A stretch of DNA of 64,000 nt, from positions 1 to 64,000 of the forward strand of contig WIXG01000183.1 of assembly GCA_009869945.1 (NCBI GenBank), given 5' to 3'. This DNA comes from Mesaphorura yosii (taxonomy: Eukaryota > Arthropoda > Collembola > Poduromorpha > Tullbergiidae). Under the pieces are notes generated by a model. The model was not told the origin of the DNA. It saw only the letters and a program-made list of their open reading frames with translations, and ran no database searches. The first letter of the stretch is position 1. Every line of letters begins with the position of its first letter. Position numbers and translations under genes: made by a program. Positions 50,701-64,000 of this stretch are shown piece by piece.

Positions 50701-53700
50701 GCAGGTCCTAAAACACACACAAAACAAAATGTCAGCATTTAATGGCTCTCATTGCAAAGGGTTTAATTTTATTACGCTGCATTTTCATAAAATACGAAAT
50801 AAAGTTGGACTGCGATGAATTCGAAAGTATCCCGCCAGGAAAAACAGAAATTCATTCATTCATTGCATTCATCGTTACAACAAAGGGATGGAACCCGAAA
50901 ATAATCCTGACCGTGAAAGCTCTCAATTTGCCGATGCTTTCTTGTCTGTGTCCTGCATAATCCATGCCATCACTGCATTGCAGGAATGGCAACCTCGTCA
51001 AAAGTTGAACTTGAATTCCTTCGTTCCTTCGCTTCGCGAGATTAGAGGATCGAGTGCAATACGAAAAAGAGGATCCAGGGAGACAGAATGTAATACTCGT
51101 TGAATACAAGTTATAGGAAATAAGAAGACACAATAGCTGTTAGCTGGAGAAAGTAAGACATTTCTGCGCTCCTGAAGCTTCCGACTCTGACTTCCTGTAC
51201 ATGAGCGCAGGTTTGAGTAGCGCACGGACGTGGGAAGACGAAAGGAAAAGAGCTATTTTCTGAAATGTGTCCCAAACGTACAGTAAATTTACTGAAAAGA
51301 CGGATTCCACACCGGTTCTTATTTTGATGGACGAAAATACGAACGAACATTGCATACGAGCATGAGAAGTAGTACAGCGTGAAGGGTATAAACGTACGGT
51401 TTCTGAAGCAGAATTTTTACCTTAAACGGAGTGGACGAGTGCAACTGAAGAATTCGTGTCCGTGTCCGTCCATCCACACTCGATAGGAGCGGAACAAGAC
51501 GATATCTTTCCATTATTTTATGTGCCTGGCAATGCGCACGCGTACTAATATTCGCTGGAAAGGACACGCAACGAGAAGCGGGAACCTTGTCATTATTGTA
51601 TTTCCCTATTTTCATTGCTGTACCCCAATTCAACGGGCTATCAGCGTACTGTAAACCCACTATAGCAGTGCACCATCGACAGACATTCCGTTCAGACTCA
51701 GACCGAGAAGTTCAACAGTGAAGAGCGCCAAAGTCAATTCCGGTCAAACCCATGCGTTCGTGGATTGTCACACCGAACGCGTGGCACGCACGTACGATCG
51801 AGCCGGCAACTTTCACCCAGCTTTTGCCATGCACCGCCACAGGCAGGTAGGAGATAAACTCAGGAGTGGGCGCGGTGGTGGGGGTAGCTCAGGAATGAGT
51901 ACGAGATCATATGTTCTATGTTGGACGTGAGCCGCAAAGTGTACTGATGAAGTACATCCATCAGTGTTACGAGGTTGAATGTCGTGCAGGTTAAAGACAT
52001 TGTGATTGATTGATATTCCAAGTACGTCTTCAGAGACAGTCTCCTGTCTTCTGTCACAGTCATGATGAAGAGAACCTCACAGAAGGCAAGCTTGTTAGGA
52101 AATTTGTGAGCAGACAGACTAATTTAGCATGTCCTCCTGCCGTAGGGAAAGACTTCATCTTGCGCTTACGCTTACGCGTACGTCCTGAACCACTTTCCCC
52201 GCATCTCCCCGCCACAAATTCGGAGGTAGAGCGAAAGTCACTATCCGTCAATGTCAAAACTGTCAGTGATAACATTTGTACAAGCGACATTTCTCTAGTC
52301 GCTCAAAACCCGAAGTTTGTGAACTCATAATTTAGGCTTATTTGCCTAATAAATGTTTCAACATTTTAATGACTCGACCAGATTTCTGTAGTGCAACTCT
52401 AGAAGAACCGCCGTGCTGAGACGAGAGGCGTGTCTTTCGTTCTCAAATTAACAAGTCTTCGTTTGTGTTTATCATTTCGAGAATCACGCTCTCCAGTGCT
52501 CAGTTCTCAGAATCCAATCCAATAATTGCTCTCTGCGTCAGTCACTGGAGACTTTACCCATCAACGTGTTAGTACGCAAGTGCTGTTTGCGGCGAAATGC
52601 TCGTCGAAAGACAAAGTCAAAGTCGGTTTGGTACAGAAAGTGAATCTGAGGGAGGAAAGTAAGAAAGACGACTCTTCGACTCGTGGCCACTGCAGCCAGT
52701 CTGCAATGGATCAGAATTAGAATTAACCAAGAAACCCAACAATTTTAACCGCTCGCATCAACATTGTGATGGTACATAATCTAGTTACATATTTTTTCTT
52801 TCTTCTCTCTGTCCTGTGAGGAAACAATGACGGCGAAGGTTCTACTCACTAAACGGTACGTCAACCACAAACGTGTTGAGCATTTGGGATCACTTTCCGT
52901 AAAAGTTTCGGTTCCAGTCCGCATTATTCTTGTACTCGCCTGCGCTGCGTTGTGTTGGGTCGTTAAGAGCGTAGCTCTTGTATAAAATTTAGCTCAAACC
53001 CCAAATTCAACTGCGACCGTGCGATTTAACACCACGCCGTCGTGCCGTAGACGAGTCGAGCAGTGGGCTGGCAATGCAACCACCAACATGGCAATGGCAA
53101 TTACTTATTACCTAAACCAATTTGATGCTTGTAATTTTGGGAAGAAGAACCCTGGTTATGTGTCTCCTGACTTGTAATAAAAAGCAAGTGCATTATCACA
53201 GAGTCGCAAGTCGCTCTTTATTCTCTGTGAAACCCCTCACGGACCTTCGAACTTTCTCTCGCTTTGTTATTGAGCGAACGTGTTGCTTTGCATGTTGTGT
53301 GAGCTGGAAGTAATTAACATTTGGGATCTTATTTTTAATAACTACAAGACGAAGAGGAACATCATAACGAGGGAATCGTGCAGCGTGTCCGTAACTAACG
53401 CCGGCTCGGATGACAGCATCTTCTAACGACGCCAAGCTGGCCGGCATGAACTTTGCCTTTGCCTTTCCCCTGCTCCCACTCGCGTAATGGTTATTGTACG
53501 AAGTCAGTGTGCCGTGCGCGCGACAACGAATAATCTAATTCAATACAAATATTTGAATCGTGATCATCATTATTAACAAACAGCCGGGTCAAAAAAGGAA
53601 TCCGAATAATAATTCCTGCTTCCTCTTTCAGCTAATATTGTTTATTCCTCCGAATGGGCCGCCAACACGCACGTCTAAAAATAGGCTCCATCTGCTTATT

Positions 53701-55582
53701 GCAGCCAATGCCAATGCGTAACCAAAGCGTGCTTCCACTTCGGCACGGCACGGCGCAGCACGCGGCAGGGCAGTCGAGTCAACTTTATAGGAACATGAAA
53801 TATTGTACACGGAACTAAACTGGAAACGATGAGTGTAATGAAGCGAGGGCCGTCGTACTCGTTAAGAGCAGGAGCTCGTAACGATGCGGACCAAATTAGG
53901 ATAAGATGAGCTTAACCTTCGACGCTGAGAACCACTGCAGACGCTCGTTGGCTGAGATCGGAGAAATGTGCCTAAAACACTGTTTCGCAGCGAAATGTTC
54001 TCAATAACAACAACAATAGAAGAAAAGATGCATTCTTACGCAAGGATTTACATGCAAATTTAGCACGAGATTGCCACCGTCTGCGTAGAACGCGAATGGC
54101 GAATTCATCTTGGCAGACCCAGCAGGAAGCGGGGTAGGAATCGGAAAGAATGTTCCTCTCATTGTTATTATGTAATATCCTCTATTCTCTTGTTGATGCA
54201 CATATTTCAGACGCACAGGAGAAAAGAACAGAGAGAATAATCCAACACGTATTCTATTTTTTTTTATTCAAATGATGAATTACATTATTTATAGCACAAA
54301 GAGTACTTTTGTACTGCACGTAGTACGCACTTTCTTTACTCGGTCGTCTGATGCAGTTGGGAACGTAAGGTCAGAGTCACCGGGGGAAGATGACAGCCAC
54401 CCTCGCCAGAGACTCCAGCCGAATCCGATGTTGTGCTCCTCCGTAAATTATGGACTCCGTTTTCGACGTGAAAGATGCAAGCACGAAATACGTACGAGTA
54501 TATGCAAAACATAGAGTGCCTGCTGTCTTTCGAAGGTCGGATCAGTGTTTAAGATTCCGAGAAGACAAGACAGTGCTTGGCTCAGTCTCTCAGGAAGAAA
54601 GCAACGATTTCGTGTCCTGGACAAAGGGAGCAAGCTTTCCTCTCTGCAGTCAGCTCTTCTGAGCAGGAGAAATGAAGGCAGGCCAAAGGGGAGACGAAAT
54701 GAAAAGATGTTGTTTCTGAAAAATCTGACTGAGTTAAAGTTATTCACTTCGCGTGGCTGACTGGAAGCAGCATCACATCACATTGTTCCATTTTATTCTC
54801 TGACCCTCTATGTGCTGCGCTGATACATTCTATCTCTTGCTCATTTCAACTCATTCCCCATCATCATTTTTGTTTCTCTTGCGACTCGGGCTCCACATTC
54901 CTATAAACTGCCCGTATAATCATACGTCTTACTCGTGCACGCATCAGACTTCCACCTTGAGAAAAAGAAAAGTTGATCACTCTTCAGAGATTTGCAAAAC
55001 TCAGAAGTAGTTCACGAAATTTATACGCCAACGACGAAGGCTCGGCCTGACATGGCCTGTCCCGGTCCTCCCCGCAGATCGGCGTCGGGGCCTGCTTGTT
55101 CCATTTATTTAAACTAGACTACCGTGCCCGGCTGCCGCAGTGGAAGTGGAGATTCTAGTCTAGCGAAAGTACATTTCGAACACCGCACCGATAAGCGTCT
55201 CGTCTAAAATTGGCATTGGCACGAAATGATGCGAATTCGTGCACGATCCAGGTTGTTTATACTTTCATGCCTCGATAAATCAGTTCAATTTTCAAATCTA
55301 AAGGCTTCCCATTTACGTACGCGTACGTACGTTTTCAGTTCTTGCCATGTCATTCAAACGTTTCGCTAACAACCCTCAACATCCCGGCTCACGGTTTTCG
55401 TTAATTAATATGGAGCAGTTATGCGTATGAATACGCGATACGAATCAACTGAAACTAAGAGGCCAAAAGAACCGAAAGAGCTAACGGCGCACGGTGAACC
55501 TTATTATCCAAATTTTAATGAGATCACCAACCTGATATTCCGTCGTAAGTCCACCATTCCTCCCAACTCACAGCCACCGTAC
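44730..55582 (-). CDS. CA10-like: Carbonic anhydrase-related protein, CA10/CA11 (CARP) type, 5' end missing
   Basis: Catalytically dead secreted alpha-CA-fold protein; vertebrate CA10/CA11 are neuronal ligands of neurexins. Nine exons on the minus strand: 55532-55582, 50571-50707, 49496-49601, 49257-49402, 48526-48621, 47969-48035, 46934-47214, 44873-44924, 44730-44767; 323 residues, every join in phase. The series starts at WEEWWTYDGISGPAFWGLIN, typical of the mature CARP N terminus, then NKGRRQSPVNLEP, NTGHSVIF, GGPLSYQYQFHEIHIHYG, GSEHTVDGYAFPAE, YGFNSQLYSNFSEA, SNPELRLLTDQL, LPDTEHFMTYEGSMT, CYETVTWIIINKPIYITKQQL, NFRPPQPLHHRPVRTNIDF, and a short tail ECKTSIQKEMYYKANTW. In IHIHYG both positions aligned to zinc ligands 94 and 96 are His, but ligand 119 is Gln (AELQMYG). 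A Gly-rich insert (seven Gly) sits in the third exon seen. The signal-peptide exon was not found. Confidence 0.94.
50708..55531 (-). other. Long intron of the CA-related gene
   Basis: About 4.8 kb between the WEEWWTYDG exon and the next exon. No embedded gene recognised; contains only short ORFs, several low-complexity words, and the CGTACG-type palindrome near 52166-52180. Confidence 0.7.
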
Positions 55583-57852
55583 CTGAAATAGAAAAAAAAA
55601 CGTTGGTTAACTGCACGTAATTAAATTGGCTGTGACAGTAATTCGATGCAATACTTGTTTCACTCAGAAATGGTCAATAACATTGTCAAAATATTGAAAG
55701 AGAGGCAAGGAGAGACTTTCACTCCGGTGCCGTAGTCGTTGAAAGGGACAGGCACACATTCCCTACACTCAGGACTTTCTCCGTCGCGTCGTGGCTGCAC
55801 AATTCTACCATGCCATGCCACGCCATAACATGTATCATTTTGCTCAACGCTTTCTCACGCACTCGATATAAACTTGAACCGTTGAAACTAATAAATTTCA
55901 AATAAATAATTCATACGACGTACGCTGAAGATTCCTGCCTGCCTGCCGCTGCACTGAGGCAATCACCACTGCGCTACTGCGTTGCTGCACCTCGCGAGGA
56001 GGCAGGCGAGAGTCAGGCATTGCGTTCGCGCCGTTGCATGAGCGGCCGTCGTGATCGTCACGCGGCCCCCGACGTGGTGAAAGCATGTAGCGATGCAGCA
56101 GCACGATGATTACTATGATGAAGGGTGCATGTATCATGTCGCATTATTAGGGACTTAGCTTTTTTCCGCTACTTTGCCTCAATACAACGCAAAAAATATT
56201 TTTTACGTGAACATGTTTAGCGTAACGCGTTACGTAGGAATAGTTAGCTAAATATCTTGAATCACGCTAAACAAAAACGTATGCAAGGAGAAAAAGCGAT
56301 TTTGTCATTTATTTTTCATGTACTATAAACGCAAATCAAATCCACACCGCAGCGTTCAAAATGTCGTTGCGGTGTTGACAGAATATGTGCGAGATAAAAT
56401 TTATTTCATTCAATTGGATTCTATTAATTTCTTCTGTTTTTATTGATGTCTCCTTGAAATAAAATAAAATTGTCTGTCTCTCTTAGAAATCTGTGAAGCA
56501 CACTTCTGGTCGAGAGCGTACGCCGCGGCAAGCTACTTAAGTCAAACCATAAAAGCAGAGAAAAGCAATTTCGCCACTTGAATCTCGAGACAAATTGTTT
56601 TTCTTTATGCCGTTGCACGTTTCGACTCTTCGAATTTTATGCCCAGTTTAGAACTCTGACCATCGTCTTTGTCTGCGCCTTTGCCTTCGGAGCTGACCGA
56701 TTTTATATGAGTGTAGTTCAAATTTTCAGCAGTCTCAATTACGTCAACGTGTTGTTTCAATGAGAAATGGAAACCTGCTTCGATTTGCTGCACAGTGTAA
56801 ACGCAAATTATTAAAGCTTTGTTCACAGTTTGGCGAACATGGAATCATAACAAGAGTCATAAAATTGTTTGTCTGATGTGGATACCGATAACGCCTTCAA
56901 TATGTTGATCATTTGCGAAAATTGTAATGCTTTACTTTACGGTTACAAACCCAAATTAACGTTGCCTATATTTAGCCTTTGCCCTTTATGTGTCGACTTT
57001 TGCCGCGAGGAAAGAAAGCAAAGGGGGACGTGTTGGACGAGCCGTACTAGATTGTTAGCGTTCACGGGAAATAATAGTTATACCAGCGCCTAATGTGCTG
57101 TATTTAGTAGTTAAAGCCTCATTGAACATTTATGATACATTCTCGCAATAATAATACGCCAAAAAGTACTTTTATTCTCTTTTCTCTACTTTCGCACAAG
57201 TTTCTCGCACTGCCATGCTTTTTGTCTGAGCTCTGAGAAAGAACTCGTTAATACATTTATGTGAATGCTGTGCTTATTCTTTCATTTAATTTGATTTTTA
57301 TGGCTAAATCTGTCTACAACTTTTTCGCAGTGATTTCGATGATTTACTAACAATCATAATTTTTTGATGGCTGTACTAAACTTTTTCCGTTTTATTTATT
57401 TTCCCGATTTTTCTCAATACGTTGCTCATGTGTTGTTACGCTGGTTACGTGTTTCGTATTGTGGGAACTCAAACTTGGCGTTAAGTGTGGTTTGATAACT
57501 GTAGCAGCCTGTCTTCACATTCATGAGCTGGCTTCGAGGAACTTTTGTTCCCGGCCAAGAGAAAATTATGCCTCACCCGGGCAGTTACCAGGATTTTCTG
57601 TAGTCAGACGTTTTGCCGTGTGGAAAGAGGCCCAGCATGCCATGCTAGCATTAATGCGTGGGTTAATTAAAATGTCAGGTTAATGCAAAACGTGTTTATT
57701 TTTTGTTGGAACAACGGAAAAGGAAAGATACACACGGAACTCAATAAAAGTTTTATTAGGGTTATACTTGGAGGGAATAAAATGTCAACATACAAGTCGC
57801 TCGGAGCTCACTGAGCTCGAACTCCCCTTTCTTCAGGCAACGACGGAAAGTA

Positions 57853-57872
57853 GACTTTCGAAAGCGAAAGTC
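57853..57872. repeat. Small perfect hairpin
   Basis: gactttcg (57853-57860) and cgaaagtc (57865-57872) with a four-base loop, in a locally GC-rich patch. Function unknown. Confidence 0.5.
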
Positions 57873-60800
57873 GACTCCTTAGATGCTTAAGAAGTGCGGG
57901 CGACCGGTCGGTCGGCTGGCATGATATTGACTGATTAAAGTCGGCCAGCTAGTTGTGCTTTGTGCACTTTCTTTACCTTGTTAACTGTATTTAAATTATA
58001 GATGAGGTTGCTCAGTCTCAGGGAATTATTGCGAGTCACAGGTCCTTGTTTTAGGTAAGTGAATTTATGATCATTATATTTCACGAGAAATGCTGCGCGA
58101 GTCTTGACTCTGGATGTGGAGAGGGGAAGAGCGCTGTAGTGACGGCCCAAAAGGCTATTAATTCTTTTATGTAAACTATGAATGCCAAAGGAATGAGTCC
58201 GGCAAGGACTTCCGAGAGCCGAGTTCAAGTATAGATTTTAATAGAACCATAAATTCGGGATCCCTGTTTGTTTTATATTTCCGAAGAGTGAAATGAACAC
58301 ATGCTACCGCTACTCACGCCTTTAATGAGGGCTGATGGCTGAGGAAGGTGCAAGACGAATAATTTTATTGCGATTTTTGCGGTTCCCGATTATCAGCATT
58401 AGGTTAATGCGGCCATTATCCGCGACACGGCTTCGTAAATCGTAACAGCATACGTGACTTTACGACATTTATCATTTTCTGAATTGATTAAACCAAACCA
58501 CTTGCCCTCTCAGCGGCGAGACAGAGAACAGACAGTACCTTTCACTTGAATTTCTGTTGGCATACCTTCCTATCACTCTTTTGCGTCTATAAATCTGAAT
58601 TTACAAATTCGTAATGAACTGTCGCGCATTTGTACATAATGCAGTGGCTACCAGGTCATGTTTATTTATGCGGAGAATAAACAAATTATACTGGCTCAAG
58701 GATGAAAGTGACAGAATCGTAAACAGTGAGCAGTCTAGTGTAGATGTATAATTTAAATCGTATTTTACAATAATTTATGTTAATATAATGCAAATAGTGT
58801 TTTAACTCATCAGAGAAGTGCGCTAAGTCTATTCTTGTGTTGTGCTGATGAAATTGCGACCAGATGAACAGAAAGCGGATTCTGGGAGGTGAGGGTGACT
58901 CACTGTTTTGTGTATCTGTTCATAAATTACACTCTACGCTGACATAAAACTGACGACAACAGTAAAGAAAGCTGCAACCGTGGAAATTCAAGCGCATTCG
59001 ATGCATCTTCAAAATATTCCCACCTCTTCAAGTTCGAATCCAGCGCGAATAAATTGTGTAAATACCTTCTCGGTTCATCTCATCCCATATTTGGATTTGC
59101 ACTTAAGACCTGACCATCGCACGAGCGAGTGCGTTTACAACTGTCTCACGCCACACTGAAATCTCATTTCAATAATTCCAGACCATTGCACTTGCAGCGC
59201 AGAGACTGAAAGTGCAACCTTCGACAGTAGACCAAGATTTAGATAGTCGCTCGCCCCAACCCACCACTCCGAAACGACCGGTTGAGGCCAAACACGAAGC
59301 ACAAGACACCGTGCGGTTAGAATTCGGAACATAGATTCAACCAGTTCACCACAACAGAGTTTTTCAATCCTTAATAATAAATAAACCAAAAACCAACGCT
59401 GCTGCTGCTAGCCACCACTTTGTTTTATTGAAATCACTGTGATTACGAGGAAAGTGTGCGCATTATTATTTTAAACCTTTTAATTCATTTGCGTTCGAAT
59501 ATTGCCTGAGTATTGTTCGTCTTAAGTTTTCTTAAGCATGCTCAGTTTCCGCCTTCGGGGCAGGAAGAGGAAACGGGAAAGAGCCCATTACCTTCTAATG
59601 CTAGCACTGCTTCGAAAGTTCTAAAGAAGCATTATGTGTGAAATGGAGGGTGAAAGCATAATGACAACTGGGGACAATGACACATTAAAAAGCACTGAAC
59701 CCGGCTATTCCGAAGGGAACGGAGAAAGCGTACTGTGAAAGTCAGTCAGGCTCTCGACCCGACCGACCCGAGAACAATAACCCAAATTAATAGCGTAATG
59801 AGAGTAATGATCCGTGCGCATTACAAGACCCATTTTGGATTCGCAATCGTATAATAATAAACATAACAATTTAGTCTCACCGAATTATAACTTGCTCCTG
59901 CTTATTTGTATTTCTATAAATATGCGGTCCAAGTTCATATTGTACACTGTAAGCAGCATTGCGGGTCGCGAATGCAGAAGTTTATTAACGAGAGTCACCG
60001 GAGATCTGAGCGAGAGGAACAACAACGCACGTGAGACGCGTCGCGACAAAGTTTTCTGATATTAAATGCATCCGCTGCGCCCTCGCTGCACTCCAGGAGT
60101 CAGAGTGAGAAGTGTTTGGCAAAACACGAAAAAGTTGGTTGGTTTGTATTGGTATTTGTATCGCATTGCGTATTGTGCGAGAGACGTAACGAGGTATAAT
60201 ACAACAACAAAAGTGGAGACGGAGAAAAACGTGATACAAATCTAGTTAGATTTTAAGTTGAATTTATGGATGATTTCGGAGCAAGGCCCAATCGCTGTTG
60301 CAGACTCCCGTGCAATAATTCTCCCTTACAAGTTTACTTTTCTGTGACAAGTTAAATAGAAAAATACTTTTTCGTTGGTCTTCAACTTCACTTTGTGCGC
60401 TGACTCCCGCATTGTGCTCAAGTTTAGAAAAGCAATAATTTAGTTCGCTCTGATGAGATTGTAATGTAAACTTCGCGGTAACCTGATTAAGAAATACATT
60501 CAGGAATTTAAATCCGGTTTGACAGAAGGTGTGTGGGGCCTAACAAATGCCTGTCGCTGCCGCCGCTTGAACTGCGCCCTGCCCTTCTAATGAATTTCTT
60601 GTTGGATTTATAGCCCGTGTTTTATTAACAAACTTTAACCATAATAAATTGATCTTTTGACTTTAGAATACGATCAATGGATACCCAGACGGATTTTTTG
60701 CTGGCAAAGGTTAGACGAAAATAACAGATTCGTTGCAGTGGAAAGTCAGGCAGCCAATTCTGTACTTCAGTGCGAGCTCACCCCCGTTCCATTCGACCGT

Positions 60801-62931
60801 CTTGTTAAAAGTTTCTGCCAGTAACTGCGAACTGTGAACACAAACTTTGCCTCTAATTCCAGTTCTCTCCTTCGCATATCGTTCTTTCGTTCTTTTTGTC
60901 TTTACTTAGCAACTTAGTCGCACAACTTTGCCGAGTGCAATTAAGTTTGACTAATTAGTCGTATTGAAAAATTCTTTAGAATTCTGTGCATGCAATTCCA
61001 TTTCAAATAAAGAAGGCCTGCATGGCATTGTGTGCCGTGCATTTGGGATTGTGCACGTCGGGCAGGAAGGAAGTGGTGCGGTGCAGTGGTTGTGGGGTCG
61101 AGAAAAATGAGTAAAAATAGTTACAGTCACTAAACCGAGTACACTCGAACTTTGGCTGCCGGCACACTAAAATATGGAAAGTTGCGCATCCTTTGACTTT
61201 CCACAGCACAAGCAGGCGACTCATGACTCATTCTCATACAACCAAATTAATTACTTCGCGTCATGCACACTTTAAATGCCCGGGCGCATAATATATTGAA
61301 AGGATAGCGAGGCTGTACTGCGCTGGAAACTTGTGCAAAAATGTACCGGCTCGAAGTGACTGTAATCCGAAGTGTGTTTAGTGCTCTCGCTGAAGCCAAG
61401 CAGTATTTTTTCTGAAACTCATAAAAGGCTGACAAGTTTAGGATGCGAATGTTGGCGTAAGTGCCACCATAATTCATTAGTGTCTAAATACTTTATGAGA
61501 CTTATTTTGGTCTCTAATTTGGAAACAATATGTGGCAATGTGTCAGACTTTCCTTAATTTACTGGGGAAGGGAGAACTCTGGAAAAAAGTTTCCAGCACA
61601 TTTTCTTTCTGTTCGCGTTCTTGGTGCGGATTGCTAACCACCTGCGGGCAAATGCGGAAAAGTGGACGATAGCGAGCGGCGGAGTTGGATTACTCTACTT
61701 AAGTAAATGAGGGACTCGGAAGAAATAAAGCAATAAAAATCCATATCAATAATGAACGATTTCCTGGCTGAGGTCATTTGCATGACGAGATGATGTGTGT
61801 TTAAGGGAAATAAACATAAAAATTGTTATAATTTAATAATTTAATAAAATGCCAAATTTTTAGCTTCTCTTCTGTCCTCGGACATCTGAACCGCGTGGGT
61901 CATAAAACGGAGGAATTTACGACATGTAATAGAATATCTAATGGCGGAGGGGATGGAACAAAAAGTGGGCTCCATCGCATGAAATATCTTCCACGAGCAT
62001 AATTTGAAGTACGGAATTAAATCCTCAAGAAAGTGCACTGCGGTTGGAGAGTCGCTCTCAAACTTTCATTAATAAAGCACAAGGTGAAGCCTGGTTTTAT
62101 GTTTATTGATATTTACCGGGCATTTGAGCCACATGCGTATCTCGCGATAAAAATTATACTTCCATTGGCATGACTCACCCTTATGAATTCCAAACGCCTG
62201 AGAGCAATCCATGCCATTTATGGCAAAGTTTGCAATGGACGCGGAAAGCGCCATTAGACAGGTGAAGTTTACTAGCTTTAATCGCCAATGCCCAAATTCC
62301 GTTACAAGTCGCAAAGATGCCTGCCGCTCTTGGTTGTCAGGGTAATTTCGCCAATTTGAGTCCAATGCAATTAATTGTACGACATTGGCAAAGGAATACA
62401 CGACTGAAAAATGTTCGAAACCTTGTCTTGTCTTCCTGCATTGCGTCTTGGTGGCAGGAGGCTGCGTGATAGAAAATGAAGTTAAGTCGTACAAGCAGTG
62501 AATGAGGAAATATATGGCAAGACAGGCTGAACATGAATGAAATGGATTCATGGTTGAATAACACAATTAAACGGTTGACTAACTTTAAGTTTCTTCTTCT
62601 CCTCTGCGCCACGCTCTCCTTGTCTCTCAGCCCGCACTACGCGGCGTGGTAATAATAATATTTGTGTGTGTTGTTTGACTTTCACTCCGTATGAGCCGAG
62701 TTCTCCCTGCCTGCCACGCGCGCACGCTACGCAAACCACCGCTTGCTTCGTGCCGAGCGTCACGGTGACTGACTAATGTTTGAAGCGAGAGCAGTAGTAA
62801 AGGTAAAGTACATAAATAATTGTATAATGAGGAAAATCACTTCATTACGCCGACTCCGGTTCGCTAATGAATATCTTCAGCGTGTGCTCGCATTAATTAC
62901 CACGATGGAATCAAGTGTGTGTAAAACACGA

Positions 62932-62955
62932 GAGAGCTCTCCATTGAGAGCTCTC
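62932..62955. repeat. Nine-bp inverted repeat
   Basis: gagagctct (62932-62940) and agagctctc (62947-62955) with a six-base loop. A second palindrome, agactcc/ggagtct, lies 31 bases downstream (62986-63002). Confidence 0.5.
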
Positions 62956-64000
62956 AATTTCGTATTTCGCCTGAATTCAGACCGAAGACTCCGGCGGAGT
63001 CTGCATCTCAGCCATTTAATTGCTGGCTCAGTGGCAATGTAATCAACCCCTTCACTCTTCACGGTTTCTTAAGATTCCCAATTTATTGAGTGCTCTTCTC
63101 CGTAATTCTGCATAATTCTTCAGATGGAATGGAGGATGAGGGAATTTCCATTATTCGGGTTAATGATCATGCATGGTTGACACGCATAATTAAAATATTA
63201 TTGCACCCACTCAGTGGTTTCAGTCTAATAGTTTACGAATTTCCCTTCTTGAAGAGTTTCTGAGAACATGGCCCGAAGAAGTCGGCTCGGCTTTGCATGC
63301 AAGAAAATTCAACTCGACTGGGATCTGAGCTGCTGCTGCTGGGAGAAAGCAGAATGATGAAGGCGGAAGGAAGAATCAAGAAGCTTGCTGCGTAATTGGA
63401 AACAAAAATATTCTTCATGCAACACACTCTGGCAGAGTGCAATTAATATCCGAAAGACGAACAAAGTAACTTTTAACTCCGCATCAAGATGAACACGAGC
63501 ATGGCAGAAGTGGCACGCTGCGGCGCGCTGCTGTGCTGATGAGCGAGTAAATTTTTCTTAAGTTAAGTTTTAATTAAATGATTCATTCCAACTTTGACAC
63601 TCATCTCCATGCAAATGAGATTAGTATCTTATGATTCCGAGAATGTGTTTCCTCTTCATTATTAATACAATATTTATTCCCTTCCCTCCGCGCCCTGTAT
63701 CTTGTGTCTCCAGAAGACAATCTGAGAATAACTAACAAGAGCGGAAATTTATCTTTGTAAACTACGCTTCAGCAGGAGAGGCTTGCGCCTGGCCTGGAAT
63801 TTAAATATTCTGCAGGCGCATTAATTGGACGATGAAATCGAAAACGAATTCTTGCCTGCAACCGGAAAGTGAAGGATTTTCTCACGAAATGTAAAATAGA
63901 TGGTTGAGAATTCAAAACTGGAATATGAATTCTCTGCTTGCTGGTTTTTGTTTATACTTTGGCAGTAATGCCTGTAATTTAGCTGCGAGTGTAAAGTGTA

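Larger units (their letters stand above)
55583..64000. other. Probable first intron or upstream region of the CA-related gene
   Basis: The exon ending at 55582 needs a preceding phase-1 exon carrying the start codon and signal peptide. I did not find one here with a good donor, so most of this block is probably intron continuing beyond the window. A candidate hydrophobic start on the minus strand (56137, MIHAPFIIVIIVLLHRYM) lacks a suitable donor. Short palindromes occur at 55315-55328, 57853-57872, 62932-62955 and 62986-63002. No other feature is supported. Confidence 0.45.

Noticed and set aside
54001-54216. Minus-strand ORF ending in a Cys/Tyr cluster within a CARP intron
   Set aside because: No splice sites in phase with the CARP exons and no homology recognised.
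59028-59044. tRNA-like TTCGAATCC word
   Set aside because: The flanking bases do not pair into a T-arm and no anticodon or acceptor stem is present.
62069-62566. 165-codon minus-strand ORF with hydrophobic N terminus
   Set aside because: Not similar to anything I know, and it did not fit as the missing CARP leader exon because no phase-1 donor follows the hydrophobic start.

Overview
The window is arthropod-type nuclear DNA. It has spliced protein genes with many short GT-AG introns (mostly 60-120 bp), a moderately AT-rich base composition, and long gene-free stretches between compact genes. The best lineage hint is a short mitochondrial single-pass protein at 17717-18293 that resembles the arthropod Deltameth_res family. 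I cannot place the species further.

Six protein genes were rebuilt exon by exon, and in five of them reading phase closes across every exon. (1) 53-8411 (+): the C-terminal 1873 residues of cytoplasmic dynein 2 heavy chain, the retrograde intraflagellar-transport motor, in 28 exons; it enters from the left edge. (2) 9128-11401 (-): branched-chain amino-acid aminotransferase, 416 aa in 8 exons, tail to tail with the dynein gene. (3) 17717-18293 (+): the small Deltameth_res/COX7-like mitochondrial protein, 106 aa in 3 exons. (4) 19726-23235 (-): La-related protein 1 (LARP1), 860 aa in 12 exons, with La motif and DM15 repeats. (5) 33502-36382 (+): MFSD8/CLN7-type lysosomal transporter, 520 aa in 9 exons. 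(6) 44730-55582 (-): a carbonic anhydrase-related protein of the CA10/CA11 (CARP) type, 9 exons seen; its signal-peptide exon was not found and probably lies further right.

Between the genes: 11402-17716 holds only a GC-rich, frame-switching ORF island (15729-16354). 18294-19725 holds a folded, MITE-like inverted repeat. 23236-33501 holds a decayed pogo-like DDE transposon (minus strand, about 30230-31565) next to a spliced-looking plus-strand ORF with an in-frame TGA. 36383-44729 and 55583-64000 have no supported genes; the latter is probably first-intron or upstream sequence of the CA10-like gene. The genes have unrelated housekeeping or developmental roles (ciliary transport, amino-acid metabolism, respiration, translation control, lysosome, secreted neural ligand), so they are not a functional cluster.

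I found no CRISPR array, operon or convincing undescribed system. The most useful second-look items are the decayed transposon and its broken neighbour, the two foldback elements, the GC-AG intron in the dynein gene, and the partly retained zinc ligands of the CA-related protein.
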